Of a stretch of DNA of 64,000 bases, positions 30,000 to 39,413 are shown one piece after another (position 1 is the stretch's first letter; each line of letters begins with the position of its first letter). Source of the stretch: Bacteroidaceae bacterium (GTDB lineage Bacteria; Bacteroidota; Bacteroidia; Bacteroidales; Bacteroidaceae). The notes beneath the pieces were generated by a model. The model did no database searches and was not told the origin of the DNA. It saw nothing but the letters and a program-made list of their open reading frames with translations. A program made the position numbers and the translations under genes. Where the stretch lies: the NCBI GenBank assembly GCA_024698925.1, contig JAILQO010000031.1, forward strand, positions 62,001 through 126,000, given 5' to 3'.

Positions 30000-30125
30000 A
30001 TCTTACATCATCATGCTCTTGGCCATGATTCGTCATTTTACGGGTGCAAAGTAAGTGATTTTTTGCGAGGAATGCAATCCTAACGAATAAGTATTTTCAA
30101 AAAGCGAACTTTCCGCATCAGTTTT

Positions 30126-30156
30126 TTTGTCAAACGAGAAAAAAACAGTACTTTTG
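30126..30156 (+). promoter_or_regulatory. Bacteroidetes-type promoter TTTG-N19-TACTTTTG
   Basis: TTTG 30126-30129 and TACTTTTG 30149-30156, 23 bp before ATG 30179. Confidence 0.65.
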
Positions 30157-30178
30157 CGGCGCTTTTTGAAACAAGCAC

Positions 30179-31342
30179 ATGGATTACAGGCTGATTCCAT
30201 ACGACAAAACAGGCGTCGCCGCCGAGCTCTCCACGTTCATGCGTGAGGGCGGTGTGACGGAGCATCACGCGATTCTACACGTTGAACCGCGCGGTGAGCT
30301 GTTTGCGGGTCAGCTGGCGCGACTCATGGAGGCTGTGAAGGCGCTGACGGCGGAGCCAGACTGCACTGGAGCGCGCATCGTATTCATGCGCCTGTTCCTC
30401 TCGGATGCAGCCAATCAGCAGCAGATCATAGACGAGTTGGGAGTGATGAAGGATGCGTGCAACGCGTGTTCCATCAGTTGCATCCAGCAACCGCCTCTTG
30501 ACGGCTCGAAGGTAGCTGCATGGCTCTATCTCGTCCACGACATGGATGTGGAGCGTCTGCAGGACGGCCTTGTCATTGCCAGTCACAACGGCTACAAGCA
30601 TCTGTGGCAGATGGGCCTGTGCTGCCCCAAGGGCAACAGCGCAGCGCAGACTGAGAGCTTGCTGGTAGGTTACGAGGAACTGCTGAAACAGCATGGCGCA
30701 ACGCTCGCTGACAACTGTATCCGCACGTGGTTCTATGTCCGCGACGTGGATACGCAGTATGCCGGAATGGTGCGTGCCCGCCGCGAGAACTTCGTGCTCC
30801 AGGGCCTCACTGAAAAGACGCATTATATTGCCTCAACAGGCATCGGCGGTGTCCCTGCCGACACGATGGCCATCGTGCAGCTCGGCACGTATGCCCTCAC
30901 GGGTTTCCTGCCCCAACAGCAACGTTACCTCTACGCCAAGACGCACCTGAACTCGACATACGAGTACGGCGTGACCTTTGAGCGTGGAACGGTGGTTGAT
31001 TTCGGCGATCGCAGCCACGTATTCATCAGCGGTACGGCCAGCATCAACAATCGCGGCGAGGTAGAGCACGTAGGCGATATCGTGAAGCAGACGGAGCGGA
31101 TGTGGGAGAATGTCGGCGCGCTGCTGGCTGAGGCTGACAGCTCATTCGATGATGTGGCACAGATTATTGTCTATCTGCGCGATACGGGCGACTACGCGAC
31201 GGTAAAGGCACTCTTCGAGCAGCGCTTCCCGCAGACACCCTATGTGATCACGCTCGCACCTGTTTGCCGTCCGGCCTGGCTCATCGAGATGGAGTGTGTA
31301 GCCATCCGCACGAACAAGAATCCCGAATACCGAGATTTCTAA
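30179..31342 (+). CDS. Rid/YjgF-family protein, two-domain form
   Basis: 387 aa; C-terminal half (LYAKTHLNSTYEYGVTFERGTVVDFGDRSHVFISGTASINNRGEVEHVGDIVKQTERMWENVGALLAEADSSFDDVAQIIVYLRD) is RidA-like, N-terminal half looks like a degenerate second copy. Confidence 0.7.
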   Translation: MDYRLIPYDKTGVAAELSTFMREGGVTEHHAILHVEPRGELFAGQLARLMEAVKALTAEPDCTGARIVFMRLFLSDAANQQQIIDELGVMKDACNACSISCIQQPPLDGSKVAAWLYLVHDMDVERLQDGLVIASHNGYKHLWQMGLCCPKGNSAAQTESLLVGYEELLKQHGATLADNCIRTWFYVRDVDTQYAGMVRARRENFVLQGLTEKTHYIASTGIGGVPADTMAIVQLGTYALTGFLPQQQRYLYAKTHLNSTYEYGVTFERGTVVDFGDRSHVFISGTASINNRGEVEHVGDIVKQTERMWENVGALLAEADSSFDDVAQIIVYLRDTGDYATVKALFEQRFPQTPYVITLAPVCRPAWLIEMECVAIRTNKNPEYRDF

Positions 31343-31373
31343 GTCGATACAATAAATACACCTAATATAAAAA

Positions 31374-31407
31374 AGAAGGGGCAGTGTTGCGTGACACAGT
31401 CCCTTCT
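31374..31407. terminator. Hairpin between convergent genes, probable bidirectional terminator
   Basis: AGAAGGG...CCCTTCT outer arms with inner GTGT/ACAC, A-rich left flank and T-rich right flank (CTCTTTGTTTGTTCTT). Confidence 0.6.
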
Positions 31408-31430
31408 CTCTTTGTTTGTTCTTGCGGAGC

Positions 31431-32543
31431 TTACTCAGCCAGCAGTTCCTTCACCTTGTCAGCAAGGGCAGAACCACGCAAGTCGCGAGCCACAATCTTA
31501 CCGTCCTTGACAAGTACGGAAGCGGGAATGGAGCGTACGGCATACGTAGCGGCGCCCTCGCACTCCCAACCCTTGAGGTCGGAAATCTGCGGCCATGGCA
31601 GGTCGAGGTCTTTGATAGCCTTCTTCCACGCATCTGCGTCCTTGTCCAGGCTGACACCGATGATGTCGAAGCCAAGGATGTGGTAGGCATCATAGGCGGC
31701 CTTCACGTGCGGCATCTCAGCACGGCAGGGACCGCACCAGCTTGCCCAGAAGTCAATCATCAGCACCTTGCATTGCTCAGCAACTTCGCTGACACTCAGC
31801 TCCTCGCCCTCAGGCGTCTGAGCCTTGATGTCCTTGTAAGCGTTGCCGATAGCTGTCTCTGCCTTCTTGGCATAAAGCTCGCGCATACTCTTAATCTCTT
31901 CTGTATCAGCGCCCTCGGGGAGCGCAGCCAACTGTTCGATGACAAAGGCATCATCCAACATGCCGGCATAACCGATGAGGTAGGTCTGGCCAGCAATGTT
32001 ATTGATGTTGCGCTGAATGAAACCCTTGTAGATTTCGATATCCTGCTGTTGCAGTTCCTCCAGCTTCTTCTCGGCCTCGGCCTTGGCAGCTTCGTCAGAA
32101 TCGGGGTTGTTCAGGACGTCGAAGATGGGACGTGCCTTGTTGCTCGTCTCGGCCTCGTGGATAGCCAGATCCGTGAGTTCCTCATTGGCAGGTGTACCGC
32201 TAATGATGGCGACGGTGTTGGGCGTCGTATCCAGCTGGATTTCAATGTTAGCATTCTCCAATGCAAATTGTGTGCCTACAGCCAGGTCGGGATTGCTGTT
32301 GGATTTCCAGATGATGTAGCGCATAGCGGCGGTGTCCTGTACGCCCTCAAACACGAATTTGCCGTTCTTAATGACGGTAGTCTGAAGCGTATCAACTTCA
32401 AACATACTGTGGATAATCGCCAGGATAACAGTATCGCCATCCTCGGCACCTGTGGCCGTACCGGTCACCTTGTACCCGCTCTGTTTGCAGGCAGCTACGC
32501 AAAGCAGAAGAGCCAGCGCAGCGAAAGAAAATAGTTTTTTCAT
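31431..32543 (-). CDS. TlpA-family thioredoxin-like lipoprotein with DUF4369-like N-terminal domain
   Basis: Lipobox LLLCVAAC; IDFWASWCGPCRAEMPHVK. Confidence 0.9.
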   Translation of the reverse strand: MKKLFSFAALALLLCVAACKQSGYKVTGTATGAEDGDTVILAIIHSMFEVDTLQTTVIKNGKFVFEGVQDTAAMRYIIWKSNSNPDLAVGTQFALENANIEIQLDTTPNTVAIISGTPANEELTDLAIHEAETSNKARPIFDVLNNPDSDEAAKAEAEKKLEELQQQDIEIYKGFIQRNINNIAGQTYLIGYAGMLDDAFVIEQLAALPEGADTEEIKSMRELYAKKAETAIGNAYKDIKAQTPEGEELSVSEVAEQCKVLMIDFWASWCGPCRAEMPHVKAAYDAYHILGFDIIGVSLDKDADAWKKAIKDLDLPWPQISDLKGWECEGAATYAVRSIPASVLVKDGKIVARDLRGSALADKVKELLAE

Positions 32544-32548
32544 AGTTT

Positions 32549-33604
32549 TTATAATGAAAGAATGATAATAGGTTTCACATCGTCTACGTGGTCTGGCGCA
32601 GAAACTACATTTCCGTCTGGTCCTATCAGAAGATAGTATGGTACGCCATTACCCACTTGGTAGTCCTTGAAGAAGGTGTCATAGCCCTCTTTTGTAAGTA
32701 TGTAGTGTGGCCAGGGCATCTCGTGTTTAGCCATTGCCTCGCGCCAGGCTGTCTCTTCCGTGTCGCAGCTGACACCTATCACGGCGAGTTGCTCGGCATA
32801 CTCCTCTGCAACCGCTTTCACATCAGGCATGGAGTACAGGCAGATGCCACACCAACTGGCCCAGAAATCTATGAACACGTACTTACCTTGGGGCAGCACT
32901 TCGGTTAATTGGCACGTCTTCCCTTCAGTATCCTGCACCTGCAGATCCAGGAGTGCCCCACCCTTCACGGTCTTGCGATAGAGCGCAAGGCGCTGTTGGA
33001 ATTCATTGAAGTGGGCGGTGTCCTCTGGCATGGAGGTCAGCGTCTGCTCTAACGTGTCAAGCTGAGCTGCATCCAGATGGTAGCCTCGCTGGAGCGTGGC
33101 ACAGGCAAGCCACACGCTGACAACACTACGCGGATGGTCCAGCATGAACTGCCAATCGCCACGTGGCGATGATTTGTACTGGGAGAGATACTCGGCAAAA
33201 TCTGTTTGTGGCTGCCCTCCGCAGACGGTCAAGTCTGGCTGCAGTTCCATCGCGCAGGGTGAGATATAGCAGTCGATGTAGTTCCAGCGGATGCTATCTG
33301 TGGGCCATCCATTCTGCTCTACAAGCGCGAGGTTATTGGTTGTCAACAAAGCGGGCATCGGTGTCTGGATATCTGCCTGGAGCTCGAAAGCGCCGTCCTT
33401 GATGACTGTCTCTGCAATAGCCTCATAGCCTGCCTCGTGCGATGAAATGGCTACAACGGTACCGTCTGGCAGGTCCAAACCGCTGCCACGAAGGCTGAAG
33501 GTTTGAGGAGTCTCGTTGCAGGCTACCAAAAGGGATAGCGCGGCCAGAGGCAGGACGATAGCCTGCCACATGACCGAGCATAGATTTCTGTGTATCGTAT
33601 TCAT
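32549..33604 (-). CDS. TlpA-family thioredoxin-like lipoprotein
   Basis: Lipobox LSLLVAC; IDFWASWCGICLYSMPDVK; ATGA overlap with upstream gene. Confidence 0.88.
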   Translation of the reverse strand: MNTIHRNLCSVMWQAIVLPLAALSLLVACNETPQTFSLRGSGLDLPDGTVVAISSHEAGYEAIAETVIKDGAFELQADIQTPMPALLTTNNLALVEQNGWPTDSIRWNYIDCYISPCAMELQPDLTVCGGQPQTDFAEYLSQYKSSPRGDWQFMLDHPRSVVSVWLACATLQRGYHLDAAQLDTLEQTLTSMPEDTAHFNEFQQRLALYRKTVKGGALLDLQVQDTEGKTCQLTEVLPQGKYVFIDFWASWCGICLYSMPDVKAVAEEYAEQLAVIGVSCDTEETAWREAMAKHEMPWPHYILTKEGYDTFFKDYQVGNGVPYYLLIGPDGNVVSAPDHVDDVKPIIILSL

Positions 33605-34878
33605 CGACGAATCACTAATTTTTTGCCATCTACAATGTACATGCCTTTGCGATTCATATTGCGAACGAGGCGGCCATTGAGGTCATAGATACGGCTGTTA
33701 GCTGTCTTGACAGCAGAAGTGGAGTGGATGCCATCATACATTTCCAGCGTCAGGACATCGTCCATGCCGCCAATCTCCTGAATGCTTTCGTTGTCGAAGC
33801 CGAAGACCATTGTCTTGGCAGGAATCGTAGCATCAGCGGCAAGACGCGTCAGCTTAACCTGCCATTCGTCGCCTGTAGGCAGCACGACCTGATAGTAGGT
33901 CTTAGTGCCATCGAGATCACCAACAGATTGAGCCTCATCGCCAGTCCAGAATGGATTGTCAGCAGGCCATACATCATCTGCCAAAGGCAGTACCTGGATG
34001 TCACCCCAAGAGCAGACAATGGTCGGCGTCAGGCCCCAGATCATCTTGCTATCTGTGGTGTATGTCAGTTGGCTCCTGCCGATATTGTAGGTATCTACAA
34101 AGAAGATGGAAGCATTGTCGCCAATCAGCTGCAAATTGCGTGTGTCATAAATAATCTGGTAACCGCTCTCGGATGCAGGAATGGTCTCTACGGCATCACT
34201 ATGGAAGAAAGCCGTGTAGTGGGCTGCTTCAGTCACGTCAACCTGCAACTCGGCATCCTTCAGCTGCGTCTCGCCATCGGGAGCAAGCCAATAATCAAAT
34301 GTGGCCTGGTATGCCTCATCGGCAACAGCCTTCAGCGTTACCTTGTCACCAATCTTATTTACGAGCGGAGAAACTTCAACAGAACCGAAGAGGCTGCAGC
34401 TCTCATCTACGCTTGCTGAGATGTGTGTGAAAAGCGCGTAGATGGTAGAGTCGGGCTCAAAGGGCGTGAGATCCACGGTGTTATCCGTAGCGCTCGTCTT
34501 AGAGTTAACCATCAGCATATAAATATCGGAATAGAGGGAAGCAGGTTCGATAACCTCATCTTTAGTACCCCAACCGATAAAGGTCCAACCTTCAGCAGGC
34601 TGAACAAAGCCATTCAAATAGTCTGTAGCCATGCCAAAGACTTCGCTTTTCCACTCAAAACGCTCCTGCCAGGAGGCGGCTGGAACCTGATCGCTCGACT
34701 CTGTAGTACCAGTGCTCTGACTTTCAATGTAAACCTTACCGGCTCCAGTGGGATATGCCTCAAAAACGTCGTAATACCAGTGGTAAGCGTCGTCGGGTTC
34801 GGCCATCGCCACAGTTGTGGTGAGAAGCATGACTGCGAGCATCATGATGCTACGCAAGGATTGTGTAAAAATTCTCAT
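33601..34878 (-). CDS. Secreted hypothetical protein with bacterial-repeat-like domains and sorting-signal-like C-terminus
   Basis: Signal peptide MRIFTQSLRSIMMLAVMLLTTTVAMA; DYWLAPDGETQLKDAELQVDVTEAAHYTAFF; ends IYDLNGRLVRNMNRKGMYIVDGKKLVIRR. Confidence 0.7.
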   Translation of the reverse strand: MRIFTQSLRSIMMLAVMLLTTTVAMAEPDDAYHWYYDVFEAYPTGAGKVYIESQSTGTTESSDQVPAASWQERFEWKSEVFGMATDYLNGFVQPAEGWTFIGWGTKDEVIEPASLYSDIYMLMVNSKTSATDNTVDLTPFEPDSTIYALFTHISASVDESCSLFGSVEVSPLVNKIGDKVTLKAVADEAYQATFDYWLAPDGETQLKDAELQVDVTEAAHYTAFFHSDAVETIPASESGYQIIYDTRNLQLIGDNASIFFVDTYNIGRSQLTYTTDSKMIWGLTPTIVCSWGDIQVLPLADDVWPADNPFWTGDEAQSVGDLDGTKTYYQVVLPTGDEWQVKLTRLAADATIPAKTMVFGFDNESIQEIGGMDDVLTLEMYDGIHSTSAVKTANSRIYDLNGRLVRNMNRKGMYIVDGKKLVIRR

Positions 34879-34890
34879 AAGCAGTTGTTT

Positions 34891-36072
34891 TTAATTAGTT
34901 TTTGATGAATATAATCTATATATATGACTGTTTAGACGAATCAGAAAAGTCGCGACAAGAAGCAGATGAGGCCAGGTCGCATTCGGGATCCAAGGGGATG
35001 CCAGACAGAATGCAAACATTAGTATATCTACAGAATAGGCGGCCCATAAAAGGGGCTTAAGCCTGTGCCGCAAAAACAGAAGTACCATCAAAGGAAGGAG
35101 ATTATAGGGCAGGATAAGCCAGTTCCACGATGTGGCCACCAATGAAGAACAGCAGAGCAGATATGTCTGTAAGGCTCCTAAGAGGGATTGTATGGTGAGA
35201 AGTAGGATGTCTAGGATACACGGTACAAGCGTCCAGCCCCATCGCCATTCACCGAAGGTAACGAGTATGGCAATCAGTAGTAACACAAAGATGAGCCTTG
35301 CGGGGGTGACAGGAGAAGACTGTGGCTGGTAGCAAGTGGCACAAAGCATCTCTGGCGAGCCAACGATGAGAGGACGCTCTATGCCCAAGGAATCCGTGAG
35401 GGTAGTATGTTGCCAGGCATATAGCAAGTCGCCAGGAATCACGAGTTTTTGCTCTGTTTGACAGGGGGCGTCGGCTTCCGTTCCCACAATCAATGTCCAA
35501 AACAAGTCTGTCCAAGGAGCCTCTGTCAAACAACGACGAACGCGGTCGCGCTGAGTAGCCTGTGCAAGGCCTTCTGGTAGTGAATCATAGTGTAGGACAC
35601 TCTTCCAAATCACAGAATGAACAGCTTGCTGACACACCAAAGCACATCCATGATGAAGATAGTCGTAAGAGTCTGCAAGGCCACGTGCAACATGCTCGTC
35701 AAGATAGCGCCAAAGTCTACGCTTCTCATCAAGCGTAAGATTCAACTCATACGCTGTGACTCCACGGCCCTCGCTCATATAATCCTTCATGTATTCTCGC
35801 GTTGGTGCCACAAGATAGCCGGCGGGTGCCTGACCGGAGATGAAACGCCATCTGCTTTGCGGACGCATATCCATGCCGTAAGTGAAGCAATAGTCCATTT
35901 CGTGTTGAGGAGATTGAAGGCGCAAGGCGGCATGTCCCATTGCTGAATATACAGCTTCGCCAGGCGACATTACAAGAAGCTGTACGCGTATGGAGTCGGC
36001 AAGCGTCTGAGCTGAGACAAAGCCGCAACTCATGACGTAGAGGACGAGGATGTAAAACCAACGCGTTTTCAT
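34891..36072 (-). CDS. DUF4105-like (Lnb N-terminal periplasmic domain) membrane protein
   Basis: LLVMSPGEAVYSAMGHAALRLQSPQHEMDYCFTYGMD...; C-terminal TM helices. Confidence 0.75.
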   Translation of the reverse strand: MKTRWFYILVLYVMSCGFVSAQTLADSIRVQLLVMSPGEAVYSAMGHAALRLQSPQHEMDYCFTYGMDMRPQSRWRFISGQAPAGYLVAPTREYMKDYMSEGRGVTAYELNLTLDEKRRLWRYLDEHVARGLADSYDYLHHGCALVCQQAVHSVIWKSVLHYDSLPEGLAQATQRDRVRRCLTEAPWTDLFWTLIVGTEADAPCQTEQKLVIPGDLLYAWQHTTLTDSLGIERPLIVGSPEMLCATCYQPQSSPVTPARLIFVLLLIAILVTFGEWRWGWTLVPCILDILLLTIQSLLGALQTYLLCCSSLVATSWNWLILPYNLLPLMVLLFLRHRLKPLLWAAYSVDILMFAFCLASPWIPNATWPHLLLVATFLIRLNSHIYRLYSSKTN

Positions 36073-36084
36073 ATTTTTGAATGC

Positions 36085-36825
36085 TTATTGAGCATCGCGG
36101 ACGTAGCGGACACTGAGCTTGTTGGCAGCAGGTTCCATGCTTTGACGATAAATGGCATCGTTATTGTAGAAGAACTTGCGATAGAAGTAGTAATCGCCGT
36201 TCTTGTCTGTATCCTTGGTGTCGGTCCAAAAGAAAGCCTGAGAGCCCTTGAAGCGCCAACCGCTTGTTCCCATGATTGTATGATTCGTATAATAACCGCC
36301 CATGAGGATATTCATCGGTGTTGTCTGCCCATTAAAGGCCATCAGACGGCGGGCTATGTTGCCTCGCCATTCCAGGCACGTGGCTTCGTCTTCAGACATT
36401 CCAGATGCTACTTCGAGGCGCTGCCAGTCTGCATCTGTCGGCAAGCGCCAGCCTGCCGGAGCTGCCTGCCGAGCTCCTTCTAATGAATAGAGACAACCGT
36501 ACTTCTGTAAATTCCTCATAGAAGGATTACCATTGATGGCATCATAAAAAGTGTCAGCATCCTGATAGACAGAACAGAGTACGGGATCAGCAATTTGATA
36601 ACGCATATTCTCGGCCATCCAGTCCAGACCTGCATAGCTCACATAGTGATAAACAGCACCATCGCGCACATCAGTGAAGGTGCCGGTAGCTTGGGGTGTA
36701 GTCGGGGTTATATCCAGCTCTTCTTTGGCACAGGAAACGGACATCAGCAATGTCAGCAGAAGCGTGAAATAACAGCTGAGAATGGAACGAAGAATCCTTG
36801 TTATAGTATCATGTAGAGACATCAT
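36085..36825 (-). CDS. FISUMP-type (Fibrobacter succinogenes major paralogous domain) lipoprotein
   Basis: TFTDVRDGAVYHYVSYAGLDWMAENMRY...GWRLPTDADWQRLE...FFWTDTKDTDKNGDYYFYRKFFYNND...SVRYVRD; ORF-track start 36831 is TTG, ATG at 36825. Confidence 0.85.
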   Translation of the reverse strand: MMSLHDTITRILRSILSCYFTLLLTLLMSVSCAKEELDITPTTPQATGTFTDVRDGAVYHYVSYAGLDWMAENMRYQIADPVLCSVYQDADTFYDAINGNPSMRNLQKYGCLYSLEGARQAAPAGWRLPTDADWQRLEVASGMSEDEATCLEWRGNIARRLMAFNGQTTPMNILMGGYYTNHTIMGTSGWRFKGSQAFFWTDTKDTDKNGDYYFYRKFFYNNDAIYRQSMEPAANKLSVRYVRDAQ

Positions 36826-36839
36826 TATCAATGATTAGA

Positions 36840-37763
36840 TTAGAAAATATAGCCGATGGCTTCCATCGTTTCTCGTGCCAATTGCAGTTTCTGCATGACC
36901 AGCGGATAGTCGCCATAAGTGGCCTCAAGTTTCTCTTTGCTATTGGCGATGATGGTTCGACAAAAAGATGTTAGGTCATTCTCTTTATCAGGATAGAAAC
37001 CATTGCTGACTCCTGACGATTGCGGATCTTTTCCACGCGTAATAAAGCCAGCGCTCCACAATAGCTTGTTATTCTCATCGTTTTTTATTTCTGGATCTGC
37101 AAACTGCATCGTATAAAGATCATCGCAGACAGCAAAGAAGGCTTCAAAGGCGGAACTGTTGTTCAGGATGAGTTTGCCAAGAAGGATATTGATGACCTGC
37201 GCTGTGTAACGCTCCTTATTGGCATCGTTCAGCGTTGGAATCAGTTTGCAGGCGACAGCCGCGACTTCTTGTCCTGAGGCAGCATAATCATTGTAGGTCC
37301 CGAAGTTATCGTTGTGTGTGATGGTTTCTGTTAGCATCCACGCGTAGGGTCGTATCTTTCCAGTAAAGTGTGGTAGCACATAAGAACGAAGGAATTCTAC
37401 TGCTACTTGTTTCTCCGCATCAGTCTGGAGAAGGGTATAGCGGTATTTAGTGACTCCAGAGGCCTCAGTTCCGACGGTGTATGTCAGATCGACAGTCTCC
37501 GTGAACCATTGTGGGTCGCCGTTGAGATCGGTACCCATAAAGCGATGTTGAAGCGTGTCATTAAAGATGAGATAACTGCCGGTTTCTTCATAGAATTGCT
37601 GACGTAATTGCTGAATTACAGCCGACTCAGTGGTTGAAGACTGCAAGTAACGATTTGCCGGATCACGAAAGATGACAGATGTCGTCTCGTCAGAGCAGGC
37701 TGAGAGAACAGCCAGCAGCACCAACGTGATTACAATTATCGGTATGTGTCTATATGATTTCAT
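36840..37763 (-). CDS. SusD-associated lipoprotein, possibly related to the putative zinc-binding metallopeptidase family
   Basis: Lipoprotein signal (LVLLAVLSAC), next to susD; resemblance in overall pattern only, no HExxH visible. Confidence 0.45.
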   Translation of the reverse strand: MKSYRHIPIIVITLVLLAVLSACSDETTSVIFRDPANRYLQSSTTESAVIQQLRQQFYEETGSYLIFNDTLQHRFMGTDLNGDPQWFTETVDLTYTVGTEASGVTKYRYTLLQTDAEKQVAVEFLRSYVLPHFTGKIRPYAWMLTETITHNDNFGTYNDYAASGQEVAAVACKLIPTLNDANKERYTAQVINILLGKLILNNSSAFEAFFAVCDDLYTMQFADPEIKNDENNKLLWSAGFITRGKDPQSSGVSNGFYPDKENDLTSFCRTIIANSKEKLEATYGDYPLVMQKLQLARETMEAIGYIF

Positions 37764-37765
37764 TT

Positions 37766-39373
37766 TTATTGAATAGCAATGGTTTCAAATGTGCGCCATA
37801 GATTACCGTTATTGGGCATCCCTGTATTGAAATTGATAACTTCTTGAGGGATGGGGAGCGTCCAGGATGGGTCATCGGCAGCAAGCGTAAAGCGATGGCG
37901 CTCTAACATATGAATGCTGGTGCGACTTTCGTAGATGGTGTAGTCGTGTACCAGACTGATTTGTTCTGGTTGTACGGCGCAAACACGATAACGTCGGAGG
38001 TCGAACCAACGATGACCCTCCAACGCCAATTCCAAACGGCGCTCCTGGCGGATGGCATCGATGAGGGCTGCGCCTGTGATACCGGAAAGTTCTGCGCCGG
38101 AATTGTAGCGTTTGTGGCGTAACGTATTCAAGGCTGTAAGCGCTTCTGGCTCGTTTCCACGATACGCTTCGGCCTCTGCTAAATTGAGATAGGCCTCAGC
38201 TGAACGTAGCAGGAAAAGTGATGAAACGGGTGCCAGTACACCACGATAGCCCTCGTAATAGGCATCGTTGTAGTAGTTCGTTGTTGCAGGATTCTGATTA
38301 AAGTACTTGTTCCCTTCGGCATGTTTCACGCAGCCCGTGAATAATCCCTTATGCCAGTACCACTGGCGGCGGCGATTGTCATTGCTGCCATAGGCGTTGT
38401 AGAGGTCATCGCTGACCTTGAAGCCTTGATAGCCGTAATAGAAGAGACAAGGAAGGTCGTCTCCGCCCATAGAGAACAGGTTCTCAGGATTGGCGGCAAT
38501 GGCGAACTTGGCCTCTGTTTGTGTTACGATGTCCTGTAATTGTGGATGCGCTTTTACTACCTTGGCGGCGTATTTAGCTGCCTGATTCCAGTCTTGCATA
38601 TACAGGTAAATGCGACTGAGCAGAAGCTGCACTGCCACCACGTCTGCACGATAGAGACTGGTGCGTTTGGCTCGCACTTGCTCCAACTCTTTTTCCGCTT
38701 GCAGGAGATCTGTCAGCACCTGATCGTAAATGGTCTTAACACTGGCACGAGAGAATTTCACGTCCTCGACAGCCTCAGAGGTCTTCAGGGGAACGGCAAG
38801 ATCGGTGCTTGCTGTAGATGGCTGATAGGGTTGCCCATAGAGGTTTGCCAACCAGAAATAGTAGAACCCGCGCAGGAAATGCGCTTCGCCAGATACTTTC
38901 AAAGCACCCTCTTTCTCGCTTTCTGTATCCGTTGGCACAGTCGGCACGCTTTCAAGAATGTTATTGGCAACATTTATGAGGCGATACACTTCCGTCCACG
39001 TCTTGTTCTCCTGATAGAAATCTGTGTAGGTTTCATTTTGTCCAACGCGCTGTTGCCAGGTGAAATAGCCAAAGGCCCAGGAATGGCTATTGTCATAGGA
39101 GCCTGCTTGTCCGCTGTAGGGCGAGTTGTTCTCTTCCACTTCATCTGCCAGATAATGCAGGAAGGTGCCGTAGTTGGATTGGACGTTAAAGGCCTCTCCT
39201 TCGTTGACGGGCATGTAGCAACTTCCCAGCAGCAACTCGTTCAAGTCTTTCCAGGAGCGAACGTAGTCATTGTCCTGAGAGTACTCTTCCAGAAAGTCGC
39301 CGCAGGAGATGAGGGTTGCTGTGGCGCAGCAACAGATGCAACATATATATATATATTTGAATATGATATTCAT
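37766..39373 (-). CDS. SusD/RagB-family nutrient-binding outer membrane lipoprotein
   Basis: CGDFLEEYSQDN...; SEAYLNLAEAEAYRGNEPEALTALNTLRHKRY; IRQERRLELALEGHRWFDLRRY. Confidence 0.95.
   Translation of the reverse strand: MNIIFKYIYICCICCCATATLISCGDFLEEYSQDNDYVRSWKDLNELLLGSCYMPVNEGEAFNVQSNYGTFLHYLADEVEENNSPYSGQAGSYDNSHSWAFGYFTWQQRVGQNETYTDFYQENKTWTEVYRLINVANNILESVPTVPTDTESEKEGALKVSGEAHFLRGFYYFWLANLYGQPYQPSTASTDLAVPLKTSEAVEDVKFSRASVKTIYDQVLTDLLQAEKELEQVRAKRTSLYRADVVAVQLLLSRIYLYMQDWNQAAKYAAKVVKAHPQLQDIVTQTEAKFAIAANPENLFSMGGDDLPCLFYYGYQGFKVSDDLYNAYGSNDNRRRQWYWHKGLFTGCVKHAEGNKYFNQNPATTNYYNDAYYEGYRGVLAPVSSLFLLRSAEAYLNLAEAEAYRGNEPEALTALNTLRHKRYNSGAELSGITGAALIDAIRQERRLELALEGHRWFDLRRYRVCAVQPEQISLVHDYTIYESRTSIHMLERHRFTLAADDPSWTLPIPQEVINFNTGMPNNGNLWRTFETIAIQ
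39343..39356. repeat. (AT)7 dinucleotide tract inside 5' coding region of susD-like gene
   Basis: ATATATATATATAT directly readable, encoding the YIYI segment of the signal peptide. Confidence 0.9.
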
Positions 39374-39413
39374 CGTGTATTATAGAGTTGGATTCTTTTG
39401 GGGGCAAAATGAT

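Noticed and set aside
31416-32534. 372-aa ORF antisense to the TlpA lipoprotein
   Set aside because: Near-perfect mirror of a supported CDS (31431-32543); no independent evidence of coding.
38540-39385. 281-aa ORF antisense to the susD-like gene
   Set aside because: Fully opposite a well-supported SusD; treated as a shadow ORF.
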